Below, piece after piece: positions 11,075-22,055 of a stretch of 30,692 bases of DNA. Each line of letters starts with the position of its first letter. Position 1 is the first letter of the stretch. The position numbers and the translations under genes were made by a program. The DNA is taken from NCBI GenBank assembly GCA_002221725.1, contig NJFT01000341.1, positions 1-30,692 of the forward strand, written 5' to 3'. The notes beneath the pieces are model-generated. The model saw only the letters and a program-made list of their open reading frames with translations, was not told the origin of the DNA and made no database searches. The stretch comes from Scedosporium boydii (lineage: Eukaryota > Ascomycota > Sordariomycetes > Microascales > Microascaceae).

Positions 11075-14000
11075 TACTTCGTACGAAGAGTGCACCAAGA
11101 AGTTTCGGCTCCCGAGCTAATCTGAAGGGCGGTGAACAAGATGGTACCTACCCCGCAGCGAGTCCGCTCCGCAAATCTCAAGTACAAGGAACAAAGAGGG
11201 GAGGAGAACCCCGTTTCGTTCTTTCCGGGGTTAGGCGCTTTGGATTCAATTTTTTGTTGATGTGCACCATCACATGTGAAAAGTGGGGACCGGCAGAAGC
11301 TGATGGACCAGTGGACTCGAGGGATCTCAGGAAAGTTGGAGGGGCAAAAAAAAAAAGCGGAAATCGGAGGAGCACGAAGTGGCCAATCGACGTGCGGCGA
11401 TAAGAAAGCTAAGCTTGATGGAGGGGCGGAGGAGGGTACGAAGTACTCGACTCGAGTGCTCCACATGCTCCTTTGGTATGCGGGTGATATTTGTGATATT
11501 ATGGGTTAATAGACTAGACTGCAGCTCTTTGGCTTTATTACAGGTATTATTTTTTCCTCCTTTAGTGTAAAAGTGAGGAAGGGATTGCCTTGTCCACGGG
11601 GATTCTAAATCCTCACAATCGTCAAGGAAAAGCAGAGAGAGGAGAGAGGAGAATTATGAAGGATAGCAGTCTTCCGAAGAGGGACACCGAAAGGCTGTCA
11701 TTTTCGCTCAATTAATTGGGCTGGTCTCTGTCTCATGGTGACATTAAACAATACGCCGCCCTTGAAGAAACTCGGGACAGAATTCCTTTGGTCCCGAAAT
11801 CATCTCCCAACATCTCCGGGGTCTCCGGGTTTCCTCTCGGTACCCGGGCTACACTACTGGTCCTGTACACTACTACACTACGCTAGTAATCAAGAAAAAT
11901 CAACGGTCTCGGAATGAGGTATCATCGAAGATTTAGGCGTTTCCGAGCGGAGAAAAAGAGGATCGAGTTGGCGGTTCCATCCCGGTTTGGTGTAGTATGG
12001 TGTAGGCTCTAGGTTCAGAGCTTGCTGCCATGTGTCAAGGAAGAAGCCATGCATGGGGCAGAAATTGAACAACGGCAAAGGGAAAGGTGAAAAGGGGGGG
12101 AAGGGAGGGAGGTGCGGAGGAGGCCGGAAGGGTTTTGGGGGCTGAAAAGCCTGGCGTCGGGATGAAATTGTATCGCCAGAAGCGACAAGTCCGAAATAAC
12201 CTCGAGAAATCCACGTCTCCCTTCGCTCCAAAGAAGCCCCGATGAGCCAAGGTGAAGAAGAAAAAGAAGGCAAAAGAAATGGCATCTTCATCGATGCCTT
12301 ACTTCGTAATAGTTTCTCAGAGAGAAAGGAGTAAAAAATAACTTGTATTCAAGCAAAATGCATTTTTGCTCGGAAGACATTGGCCATCATCATTTAACCA
12401 TGCACGTCGACTTGTCACCAATATCAGAAGCCTGCAAAGCCCACACACACCACCTCGAATTATTTCCCCGTTCTCACTCACGATGCAACCCTCACTTGCA
12501 GCAAGGCTGGATGACAGATGGCGTTGTCAAAATAGATGACGTTCCAAAGGTTTAGTCCTCCCTTCTTCAACCACGTTTTAATCTTCTTGCGAAGTGACAA
12601 TCGGATGGAGGCGAACAGAAGCGAAGGCCTCAGCGTTTTTGTCGGTGTTCGCCTAGCGCGGCCTACGAAAGGGGATGGAAGGTTTCTCTGGAAGCCTTCA
12701 CAGTGTAATGGTAACAGTGGCAGTTTCTTTAGAACGTGTCTGTGGCGTTTCGCGGGAAAGGGGAAAAGGCTTCTCCGAGAAACGGTGGCTAAGTTTCCGC
12801 AAGTTCACTTCTCTTTCCTCCCAAAATGTCGCTGGTCGAGAGAGAGATGCAGCATTTGCGTCATGGGCTGACATGACGGGCGGCATTCGACGGTCCAGGC
12901 TCGGTCGAGGGAAAAAGCGACTAGGATTAAAAACGGCGGAGATCGACAACTATCGTGCGAAACGGGATCGGCCGAAATCGTATATTTGCAGCCGGTACTG
13001 CACCTACAGCTTCGTACACTTGAAGAGGTAAGTAGCCTGGCTGATCATTCTCCCGAGCACCTGTGGTGAAAGTTGACGGACGGCATCTGAGAGCGAAGGT
13101 TGCAGCCGAAGGACCACCCTTTGGTGATCGCTGCCTAAGATGGGAGGAGAAGCCTAACTATTGCCCGCGGCTCGTAAACTAGATAGAAAAGAAAATCCGT
13201 GCTGTTCGACATGTTGGATGATTCCTGCATTTTGGCAGGAAAGCCGTTTACGAGGTGAAAAGGCAGACGCCTCAAGTTTAGGGGATAGAGATCGTCTTTT
13301 GTTTTCGCTACAAATGCAGTGTAGTTTGCAAAAGTAGTGTCGTACGCTAGACTTCGACGTTCTCTGGATCGGGTCCCCTATCACGAGGAGTTAAATTTAT
13401 GGAGACCATCAAATGTCTGGCATTGAAGCCCAGTGAGAACTCAGAAGTTCAGCCACTGATAGCACGGTCTGGAGATTCAGAGTACTTCGTGCAAGTGCAA
13501 CGTCAACATTGAACCGTCGAAGCACTTCGGCCGGCTAAATAAACTCGCTTATCAGTACCCGCTGTCTTACATTTGATCGCTCTCGGTTCTTCTGCTTCTC
13601 TACTAGTGTCGTGCAGTCCTCTTTGTAGGTCCTCGTACGGCATGGCGATCCGTGGAACCCATCTAGTGTAAACCGCGGCCACGAGGCGGAAGCCGTTGGC
13701 TACGTATGCGTAATTCCGTGCTGTCTTAACCAATCCGCACACATTGAAGACAAACAAAAAAGCATAAGAAGCAATCCACAAAAACTAATATTACTTGCCT
13801 CCAGAGATAAGCAGCCGGGACACAAGCCTCACAATTGAGGGTACGAAGTACAAAGTATGCGTAGTAAGAAAAGCAGAGCAGATCCACCCGGACGGCACCG
13901 TCCACCTTTATACCCTCCTTTTCTGACGAGTCGTCTTCGTTGGGTTTCAGAGAATAGGAACCACGGCATGATGGAGGGAGGAAAGGGAACAGGATGGATG

Positions 14001-15918
14001 GCAACTGTGAGAAGCACTGCACGAGGTACCTGTGTACCTCGTACATTCCTAATTTTGGCTCTCGTCCTCGGTTCTCCCGTTTTGTGGAGATGGGTGTTCA
14101 AAACAGTATATTATTTGGTACTATTCTTACTTCGTACTGTGGTGGATATTACTTGGGCGAGCATGCATGTTGCGCTCGTGGTAAAATGAATGATCTCGCT
14201 AATCCTTGTAAACAGTCCTCCGACGTCGCAAGAGGGGGTGGCTTAAGCTGCGAGAACCAGCCACGAAAGAGGTGGTGAACTCAACATGCTTTTCAGTCGT
14301 CATAGAGTCGCACAAACTCTGCGACTTTACTTCTACAAGTATGTTACGGATTGTACTTCACCATACGGCCGAGACGGAATGACCGACGAGTAAGAATGAG
14401 GAGGAAAGCTATTACTTCGTACACTTGACAATTCGATAGCTCCTGATGCTCCTTCGAGTGTCGGTTTTTCGCTGTTATTCTTTCTTCTCTCTCATCGCGC
14501 TGGGAGTCTAATTCGGTTAAGTAACAGGAAGACCCATCACATTTCCTTCGTAAAGTGGACTCCGATCGGAGGTGATAGCCCGGGGTTTGCAGGGTTCCAA
14601 GGCGTCCCAAGACCGGGGCCAAGGCAGGGGTTGATCCTGCGTCCCCCGTAGCGCATGAATATTTCGTCGTTCACAATGAACCACCCACAAAGAATCCCGA
14701 TGATCAGAATTCAAGGCTTCGTAATAGACTCCGGCCGAGTGGACGAGAGCACGCGGAGTTACCTCGTAGTTTAGCTTCCCCCATCGCCTCAATTTCGAGT
14801 TTCACCGAGGGGTTGGGAAACCAAGTGCACTGTGCCCTTGGGAGGACGTGCGGTGCAGGAGCGGTGCTAGGACCAGACGTTTACACTACGAGGCACACTA
14901 CGACCGCCTCTGGCTGCGGCTAGGTTCGTTCTTGTATCGGTCGGTGCATCATCGTTAGACATGCCTGACCTCTGCGGCCGGGAGGGGTAGGGGAATGTGA
15001 AGGAGTTCTTTTCCTTCCCTGACGCTTGCCCATGCGGATCGGCTTCCGAGAATACTCGAATCAATGGGCGGAGGGCTATCGGTGGGAAAGGTTTAGTGTC
15101 GTCATAGTTTGAGGGACTTGAAGTGGTTGCTACAAAGTTGACACTCTGCAAAGTAAGCTGTTGTTTGTAAGCTCGCGTGTTCTTCCCTCCACAATTCCCC
15201 AAGCAGCAATATTTCGGTGTTAAGACCGGTGCCTCAGAGCTATCGGTGTCTTGCTAAGCTTTTACAATACGGCGGCGACTAGATTTTAGGTTTGACCTGT
15301 GAAGTTGCGAGACCCTGAACCAAGAGGCTGTGTTTCTGGCGTATCAACATGTATCCACCATCACGATACTGCTCAATATTGACTCTCTCTACTTATGATC
15401 CGTTGTTCCACCATCACGATTCTTCTCCGTCACCCGCGCCGTGCTAAACCAAAACCACCAGACTTGGCGAAGGACACTACACCTCAGGTGTCGCGCAGCC
15501 CATCTCGCCGCCCACTCTTTCATACGCAGCAAATACACTAGGCTCTACTTGTACGTATGTTTCTGTTTGGCCGTGATACGCCCGCCGCAGCGCGAATCCA
15601 ACAATTATATTATTATCCACCTTCCGGCCGAGTCGAGTCGAGTCGCGTGTCGCCCCAGCCTGACTTTCCCCACGAGTTTGAGGAACTCTTCTGGCCTTCT
15701 TCTCGGCCTTGTTGTCCTCTTTTCGCCTCCACCCTCCACATCTCCGACCGCAAGGACGTTGCAGTTGCAGACGGTGTCTCTCGGTCCCGCTCCGAGGTAC
15801 ATACACCACGATGCACTCACAGTGTATGAAGTACCACCGTACCTCAGTACACAAGTACCGTTATCTTAGTACCGTAGTACTGTGCTAGACTAGTTTGGGA
15901 TGGACTAATTACTTCGTA
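11075..15918. repeat. Cluster of dispersed TACTTCGTA / TACGAAGTA motifs
   Basis: Exact copies in this interval are at 11075-11083, 11437-11445, 12300-12308, 13842-13850, 14128-14136, 14413-14421 and 15910-15918. Further exact copies lie at 7725-7733, 23705-23713 and 30652-30660. The first is part of a perfect 12-bp palindrome, CTTCGTACGAAG (11077-11088). One-mismatch relatives include 13482-13490 and 24981-24989 (TACGGAGTA). All copies lie outside the called genes. Function is unknown. Confidence 0.8.
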
Positions 15919-15979
15919 CTTGGTCCTGCGTAGTGCGGTACCAAGTATTATTAGCGTAGTTTAGATACGTACTTTGTAC
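15797..15979. repeat. GTAC-dense island
   Basis: Eleven GTAC tetramers start at 15797, 15831, 15839, 15847, 15855, 15869, 15877, 15916, 15938, 15969 and 15976, within 183 bp. About 0.7 would be expected at uniform base use. The island is about 0.9-1.0 kb before the FYVE start codon. It has no clear tandem unit length, so it is not a simple satellite. Confidence 0.8.
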
Positions 15980-16040
15980 GCGTGCCAAGCCCACCGATCC
16001 GCCAATTGCCGCAAGTGTTATACGCTTTTATTGCGACCCT

Positions 16041-16072
16041 GGGCTTTTTAAGCCCGCTAGGCCCGCTAGCGG
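16041..16072. repeat. Two adjacent small palindromes
   Basis: GGGCTT and AAGCCC flank a three-T loop at 16041-16055, and CCGCTAGCGG (16063-16072) is a perfect 10-bp palindrome following a partial copy, CCCGCTAG. They lie upstream of the FYVE gene. This could be a regulatory dyad or chance. Confidence 0.5.
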
Positions 16073-16837
16073 TCCTGGTCGCTCCTGCTCCACCATCCAC
16101 TCCAACCACAGTCCAACCCAGTCCCAAACCCACCCACTAATAGATCCCCACTGCGCAATAATAAGCAGGCCCTCACAGGCCCAAATCGAGGTCCTTCTTT
16201 CCGCCAAGCGAAAGCGAGTCCCATCGTCGCCCGTCAGAAAGAGGGAATCCCAAATAAGGTCCCCGCCTCCTTCCCCCCCAAAAAGCAGAAGAGGGCCCCC
16301 AGAACAAGAAAGTGACAAGTACCCACGGTCTTTCCTTCCCGCCTCCGTTTCATCACCTTGACAATCTCCCTCAGTGTGTGAGACGCGATAAGTGTGTCTT
16401 GTTACGATCTCCTCACTTCCCTTCCCTCCTCTATCTCTCTCCCTCTCCCAACCAACGATCGGATTCGCGCCCGACGTCAACCATCTTCCTTTTTAAAAGC
16501 GACGACTCGATAAAATCCGTTTAATCAATTGGCGACGTCTTCCGCGTGCAGTTTTTCCTCTTTTTTCTTCGAACCTATCACACCTAATTTTCGGTGCACT
16601 TTTACACGAACCTGGCAATTTCGCAAAGAGCAATAAGCCAGTCGCAGCTCACTTGCACCTTCCTCCCTTTTCCCTCCTCGCCCGCCCTTCTTCACCACCG
16701 ACGCCCACCGCAGGGAAATTCTCCCCTCAAACACAATATTCTTTGGGGACTCTATTTATTTCCATCGATACCTTTTTTCCCTTGCCCTCGTAATTTTCTG
16801 AGAACACCGATCTCACGCACGCGACCACCTTCCGACC

Positions 16838-18056
16838 ATGGCCACCGACCTCATCATGCCTGCTGTCAACACACAGCAAGGCTATCCTCAGTTCTACCCC
16901 AACCAAGCTCACCACACTCAGTACCAGCGCCAACACCAGCACCAGCACCAGAACCACAATCGGTCGCAATCCTACCAGATCCCCCAGAACGGGACGAACT
17001 ACACAGGTGTCTCCTCCCTCAGCAGCAGCGGCTCATCTGGCCACTCCCCGACCTCACCCAAGACCTATCACACCCGCCAGGCTCGGCCGCTCTTTATGCC
17101 AGCGGCGTTGCGACCGAATGAGTTCCCTTCGAAGCCCATACCGACCCCCAAGACTTCCCGCTCGGAAGACAACTCCCCCGTGGGCAGTCTTACCCGATCC
17201 AATACTAGTCTTCTCGGTTTCGCGGGCTCCGCCATGTCGAGGTTAACTCGCCGATCGACCGACGATAGCAGCAAGACTTTCGAGGACGATGAGCTGGATG
17301 TCGGTCTGTTCCCGGACGTGACCGCCATGCCTACGAGGCAGCATTGGAAGGTATGTGTCCAGTGTCGACGCGAGGGCGGCAAGGGATTTGTCGTTACGCC
17401 CTTTCACTTAGATGGTGTTATACAAGGAGCGTGATGGGCCTAGGCACGAAGAAAAGGTCTATATCGAGAACGTGACACGTTTGTCTCGGATCTTTATTTC
17501 TTTGCCCGGCGATATGCCTCGTGTAGTGGCCCTGGCCCCATCGACTCACCCTTATCTCTGAGACATCGCTGTCCAAACCAAACCAAACCAAACAAGAACA
17601 TGTTTTCTAATCAAAAAAACCTGTACTTTCTAGCCCGATGCCTCCTCAACAGTATGCGACGACCCAACCTGCAAGCGAACCTTCGGCTACTTCACGCGCC
17701 GCCACCACTGCCGCCGCTGCGGCAATATCTTCTGCGACTTCCACTCGAGCAAAGTAGCGCCCCTTGACCAAGACGCAAACTACAACCCCCGTGGTACGCT
17801 CTCGCGCTCGTGCAATCACTGCCACGCCGAGTACCAATCCTGGAGGAGCCGCAACAGCAGCCGCAACTCCAGCTCAGCTTCCTCCGAGGCCGCGGCCGGA
17901 AGTAGCAATAACCACCTCACAGATTCCAAGGGTCCTGTTAATCCTATCGCTGCGGCCGCGTCGGCGTCCGAGCCCGCACTGGCGGGGTTGGGCCTGGCGA
18001 AGGGCGCGAGCGTTGCGGCTAGTGTGCCGAGGGACTGGAATTGGAGCACGTTTTGA
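16838..18056 (+). CDS. FYVE zinc-finger protein, two exons, 311 aa
   Basis: Exons: 16838-17350 and 17634-18056. The product probably binds phosphatidylinositol 3-phosphate on endosomal or vacuolar membranes. The ATG has a good context (gaccATGGCC). Residues 1-165 are low complexity: a Gln/His-rich stretch at about 29-40, then Ser/Thr/Pro-rich sequence. The finger spans about 170-237 and is split by the intron right after Trp170-Lys171. It shows WKPD (170-173), C179/C184, the basic RRHHCRRC core (193-200), C205, H208, then C231/C234. The first pair is spaced C-x4-C and the fourth pair is Cys-x2-His, unlike the textbook four CxxC pairs. The tail (240-311) is Ser/Ala-rich and ends NWSTF. The 283-nt intron has a GTATGT donor, a CTAAT branch-like site and a TAG acceptor at 17633. 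Partner and exact cellular role are not known. Confidence 0.87.
17573..17592 (+). repeat. (CCAAA)4 microsatellite
   Basis: Four exact tandem CCAAA units lie inside the FYVE gene intron, about 40 nt before its acceptor. This is simple repeat sequence with no evident role. Confidence 0.9.
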
Positions 18057-20213
18057 AGAGGAAAGCAAACAGAAAATTGAGCTTTCAGAGAGTTACCTTT
18101 TTCTGCGCCTCGAAAATCGCGAAAAGAACGAAAGAAGTTTTGGAATTTTTTGCCGCGTTCCATCCTCGACGCACCTCACGCGAGCACTCCCCTCTCCATG
18201 CCAACCGACAATCCAACTGGCATTGTCACGATAATTCCAGCGGCTTCCAACGGGCGTGGAGACGACGGCGAATACGGAGCCCTTCCGAGTCGGGTTTAGC
18301 TCCAATGCGAAATGGAATGGGGCGCTAGGAAAACGCGTTCTCCGGACCTCGGCTACCTTCTCCCTCTGGCAGTTCAGCCCTCCCCCGACAATCCTCGTTT
18401 TGCACTGCGCTACCACTAGGTAATTAGCCTCCTTCTCCAAAGTCCCAAACCCTGGGGATTCATACAGGCTTCAGGACCCTGTATTTTCTTTATGTCTCCA
18501 CAACGCTAACAGTGCCCCGTTTGTTACTAGAATCTGAAATGAAAAGAGAAGAAAAAAACTCAAACCTCTCTCTCCCCAGTTTGGCAGACTAGGGCAAATC
18601 ACTTCCCAAAAAGGGCACGGCGAGCGGATACCCTCTCCAGTTGGTCCGCGGGAATAAAGAGACAGTGGGCTATCCTCCTCTCTTCCCTTCAGCATATACT
18701 ACAAATGCCCAATCACGTCGACGCCGTATGTAATGCCGAAAGAACGCCGCTTGGGGCAACTTCTTCTTTCCTTCTTTCTTCCCACAGAACCTGGTCTGTT
18801 CCTGAAGGCAAAAATCAAAAAGTGGAACCCCGTGGCGTGCTATCATCCTCTTGAGTAGTGTCAAGGATGAGGCAGTCCTGTGGGCTTGCTTCATTCGACT
18901 CCACTCAGTTCACATGGCAGTGTGGGCTAGTGTTTTTGCCTCCTATCAGTGGTACGAGCCGCGTCGTTGTCCTTCAACGCGTACGCGAAGACTTGTCTGG
19001 CCTCTGGCCCTCGGCCAGTCGGCACCGCAAACCAAGATATGCCTTAGTGCTGTCTTCGAGTTTGCTCCTTCTTCATCCTCATTGTTCTTCCAACCCCCAA
19101 TTAGACTGTTCTAATGGGTGTTTGCCCTTTCTTGAACGGCTGTTCTCCTCCATAGCATACATCGGTTTTTGTTTACTTATTCAAAGGCCTTCTTTTGTGG
19201 CCTTTCAGCATTGAGCGCGGAGTTCTAGTTGATAATATGGTTTTTCTTTTTTCAATACTTATGAAGCATACATCACGGTTTCTTAATATACCCTATCTTT
19301 TCTTCTTCACAGTCAACCCCGTTCTTCTTTAAAACTTTTTATTCATTTATTACTTCGGTTCCTTTTAATGTCCGGTAGACTGGTGGATATTCCCATAAAA
19401 CGAAGGAAAATGATACAGGCGGATATGGACCAAGGGAAAGGAGATATCGGAAATGGGTAGGGGATGTCCGGGAGGAGGACATGGAGGACGGAAATCTTAT
19501 AGAAATATAGAGAATGGACGGCTCAGTTGCTTTGAACAGTTTTTGATCCCTTTTTGTTCCTCTCCCTCTCTCCACCGAAGTGACCTAATCTCCTTCATAT
19601 GATAGAATTCAAGAACAAGGAGGAAGAGATACAAACACTCCATATCGCACCTTATGGGAGGCTCTCTCCTCCCCAACATTATGGCAATCGCAACTCATTC
19701 GAGGAAAGAAGTTGTGAAAGAAATGATTGGATTTCATCGTATCTTTAATACATAAACCATAAGTCCCGCCATAGCCATCTATCGAATTGAGCCTTTTCTC
19801 CGAATAAGCTCTTTTAATACACTTGAACAAATCCCTTCCTCCTCCCAAAGTTCAAAAGATGAAAGTTGTTTTTTTACTTCACCCACCCTTCCATAAAGCA
19901 GAAATAAATCTCGAACGACTTCCACTAGTCGGTGGAGTGTCTTTTTGCTTCCGCCCAAAAAGATTCGCAAGTAAATCGCTTCAAAGTATGTTTTGCGTTA
20001 TGCCGATTCCCGGCCTTTTGTTCCGTTTCCCCTTTCTTCTACCCACCATCTTTCCAGAGTGGAGCAGTTCATTGCCGTGTCGGAGCATGTTGTACAACCA
20101 CCGCCGTCCGGATGTCCGGGGCGCACAGCCCGGATGGGCCCATTTTTAAATCGCCCTAGCAGACATCTTCGTTTATATCTGCACTTCTCCCCCCCCCCTT
20201 TTTTTTTTCAGAT
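18057..20213. other. Convergent intergenic space, no gene recognised
   Basis: The FYVE gene (+) and the elongase (-) face each other here, so both 3' untranslated regions and terminators lie in this 2.2 kb. Short open frames lack family likeness. A C9 tract followed by a T10 tract at about 20190-20208 sits just past the elongase stop on its transcript side. Confidence 0.5.
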
Positions 20214-21845
20214 TTAAGCCCTCCGGGCAGTAGACCTCGTGCGGCCATTACCATTAGCCTTAAGCGCAGGCTTCACGACCTCGTCCTCATCCTCAACGGC
20301 CTCCTCACTTCCATTGCCATCACCGTACACTTCCCTGTTGACCTCCTTGGCGGCATCCCAACCGGCCTTCTCCGCCCTCTCGACGTTGCTCATCCTCCTC
20401 TGCGCCGCACTCTTGCCCTTGACCCTGGCGGCGTCGGCCTTGCCGCGACGGAGATAGCTCTCGATGAAAAACTTGACGAAGAGATACGTCAGGGGCGCGA
20501 GGTAGAGCACGTTGAGCCAGATGGCGAAAGTGGCACCATTGGTATTTACGCAGGGTTGGACCACGTAAGTGGTTTCCGTCCGTGTGACTACCTGCGGCGA
20601 GGAAGTGTCGACAGCAGCGGCGGCGGGTGCGGGAGAGGCGGGAGAGGCGGGAGGCTGGGAGATGGAGGCGGCGGCTTCGGAGACCTTAGAGGCAGCACCG
20701 AGGAGGATGCCCTTGAGGGTGTCAAGGAGGATGGAACCTGCGGTAGCGGGTGCATCAGGGTCAACGGCGGAAGCGGCAGTCACGGCGGCGTCGGCGGCGA
20801 CCTTGGAGGTGATCGTCTCGGTGATGGTGGTGGTGACGGGGACGATGTAGGAGACGAAGGAGTGAGACATGGCGTAGGACGCGCCGACGAGGAATTGGGT
20901 GATTTGCATGGTGGTGAGGGTGCGCTTGATGATGATGGGGACGCGGATGGAGAAGGCGGTAATGGTGTAGTAGGTGTACTGTGGGTGTTCCCTCGTTAGC
21001 TAATTTGATTCTTCGCAGGGCTCATCACACGTCCGTTGGGGACGGAGAGAGAGACAAGAAGTACTTACCATCATGGCATGGATACCCGCATTGACAAAGG
21101 CAAACATCCAGATGGGGGCAGCCATATACCGAATACCCGCCCACATGCACATCATAGCTCCGGCATGATGATACGTCTGCAGAGTCGAGCTCTGCTTGCC
21201 CTTGGCGAGGATGATAAAGGTATCGAGCACCTCATAAAACTTGCTCAGATAGAAAATCCATCCATAGAACGCAAGGCCCTCGTTCCAGATCCTCCCCGGG
21301 GTGTTGACGCTGGGCAGTCCCTCGGCGGTAATGGCAGCATCCTGCGCAAGACTAGTCCAGCGTGCCTGCTCGTCGTTGTAGAAGACGGCATTGCCCAAGC
21401 CCGGAGCGCCAGACATCTGACAAAGACTATCGACCGTACCCGCAAGTCCATTGGGACCGAAGGGATTCGCGACGCTCACCCTCAGTGTCCTGAACATGCC
21501 GGCAAAAGTCCAGGCCGAGTAGACGGCGAGGAAGACATTGTGAAGCACGACGAACCAGAAGAAGCCTCGCGTCTTAGCAATCGCCCAGGGCTTCTTGTTG
21601 TTGGATCTGTTGTACGCATTGCAAGCCTTGGCTGTCACGGCGTACAAGGTGGCGATGGTGATGGGCACCCTGGGGTCGAGGGCGGCATTGTAAATGTTCT
21701 CGGGGATTGTAAAGGGCGGCGGCGAGGGGAGGGCCGTGTTGCCGGCTTCCGGGGGAGGTAGCGAGGCCGGTTGGCTGCTGGGCGGGAAGCTGAAGAGGGA
21801 CGAAGGGGGTAGGGAGGCGAGGACGGAGCTGAATTCGAAGGCCAT
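20214..21845 (-). CDS. ELO-family (GNS1/SUR4) fatty-acid elongase, two exons, 513 aa
   Basis: Exons (minus strand): 21069-21845 and 20214-20978, split by a 90-nt intron (GTAAGT, CTAAC branch, CACAG). The product is a multi-pass ER membrane enzyme that condenses malonyl-CoA with a long-chain acyl-CoA. Family marks are KFYEVLDTF (202-210), the histidine box QTYHH (223-227), NAGIHAMMYTYY (252-263) crossing the exon join, and TTMQITQF (281-288). Hydrophobic segments include about 94-115, 190-201, 232-258 and 411-432. The first His of the usual HxxHH box is Gln, a variant known from some PUFA elongases such as Isochrysis IgASE1. The protein is much longer than the usual 270-350 aa: Pro-rich residues 14-45, an Ala/Ser/Pro-rich loop at about 308-398 before the last membrane span, and a charged tail at 433-513. 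Chain-length preference cannot be read from the sequence. Confidence 0.9.
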
Positions 21846-22026
21846 TGTGACGGTTTGCAGGGTGCAGGCAACTTGTGGTGTGTGCCAACTTACGACCAGG
21901 GCGTGGTAGAAAGGGGGATTCTATCGAAACTGGGTCGATCAAGTCGAATAATCGAACAATGATCGACTTGTGCCGGGGGTGTGTTGTGTTGTTTGAGCCC
22001 AGTGGGCACGCGACAGCGCCGTGCAG

Positions 22027-22055
22027 ACACACACACACACACACACACACACACA
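22027..22055 (+). repeat. (AC)14 dinucleotide microsatellite
   Basis: An uninterrupted AC repeat, 14 units plus one A, lies 182 bp upstream of the elongase start codon, so it reads as (GT)n on that gene's strand. It is probably in the promoter or leader and is likely to vary in length between strains. Confidence 0.95.

Larger units (their letters stand above)
10296..16837. other. 6.5-kb gene-poor stretch, no gene recognised
   Basis: Open frames up to about 150 codons exist on both strands but lack family likeness, conserved motifs or a convincing ATG with splice structure. The interval holds seven of the ten exact TACTTCGTA/TACGAAGTA motifs in the window, the GTAC-dense island at 15797-15979, and small palindromes at 16041-16072. 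Its right 500 bp is a pyrimidine-rich promoter and leader for the FYVE gene. No tRNA, 5S rRNA or transposon ends were seen. Confidence 0.55.

Noticed and set aside
11890..12291. 133-codon minus-strand open frame in the gene-poor stretch
   Set aside because: Composition is Pro/Ser/Phe-rich without motifs, there is no signal peptide, and codon use is unlike the real genes.
16028..16480. 150-codon minus-strand open frame upstream of the FYVE gene
   Set aside because: It is the complement of the pyrimidine-rich promoter and leader; the protein is Gly/Glu/Trp-rich noise.
10296..16837. A transposon or a repeat-induced-mutation island in the gene-poor stretch
   Set aside because: No terminal repeats, transposase frames, target duplications or strong AT bias were seen.
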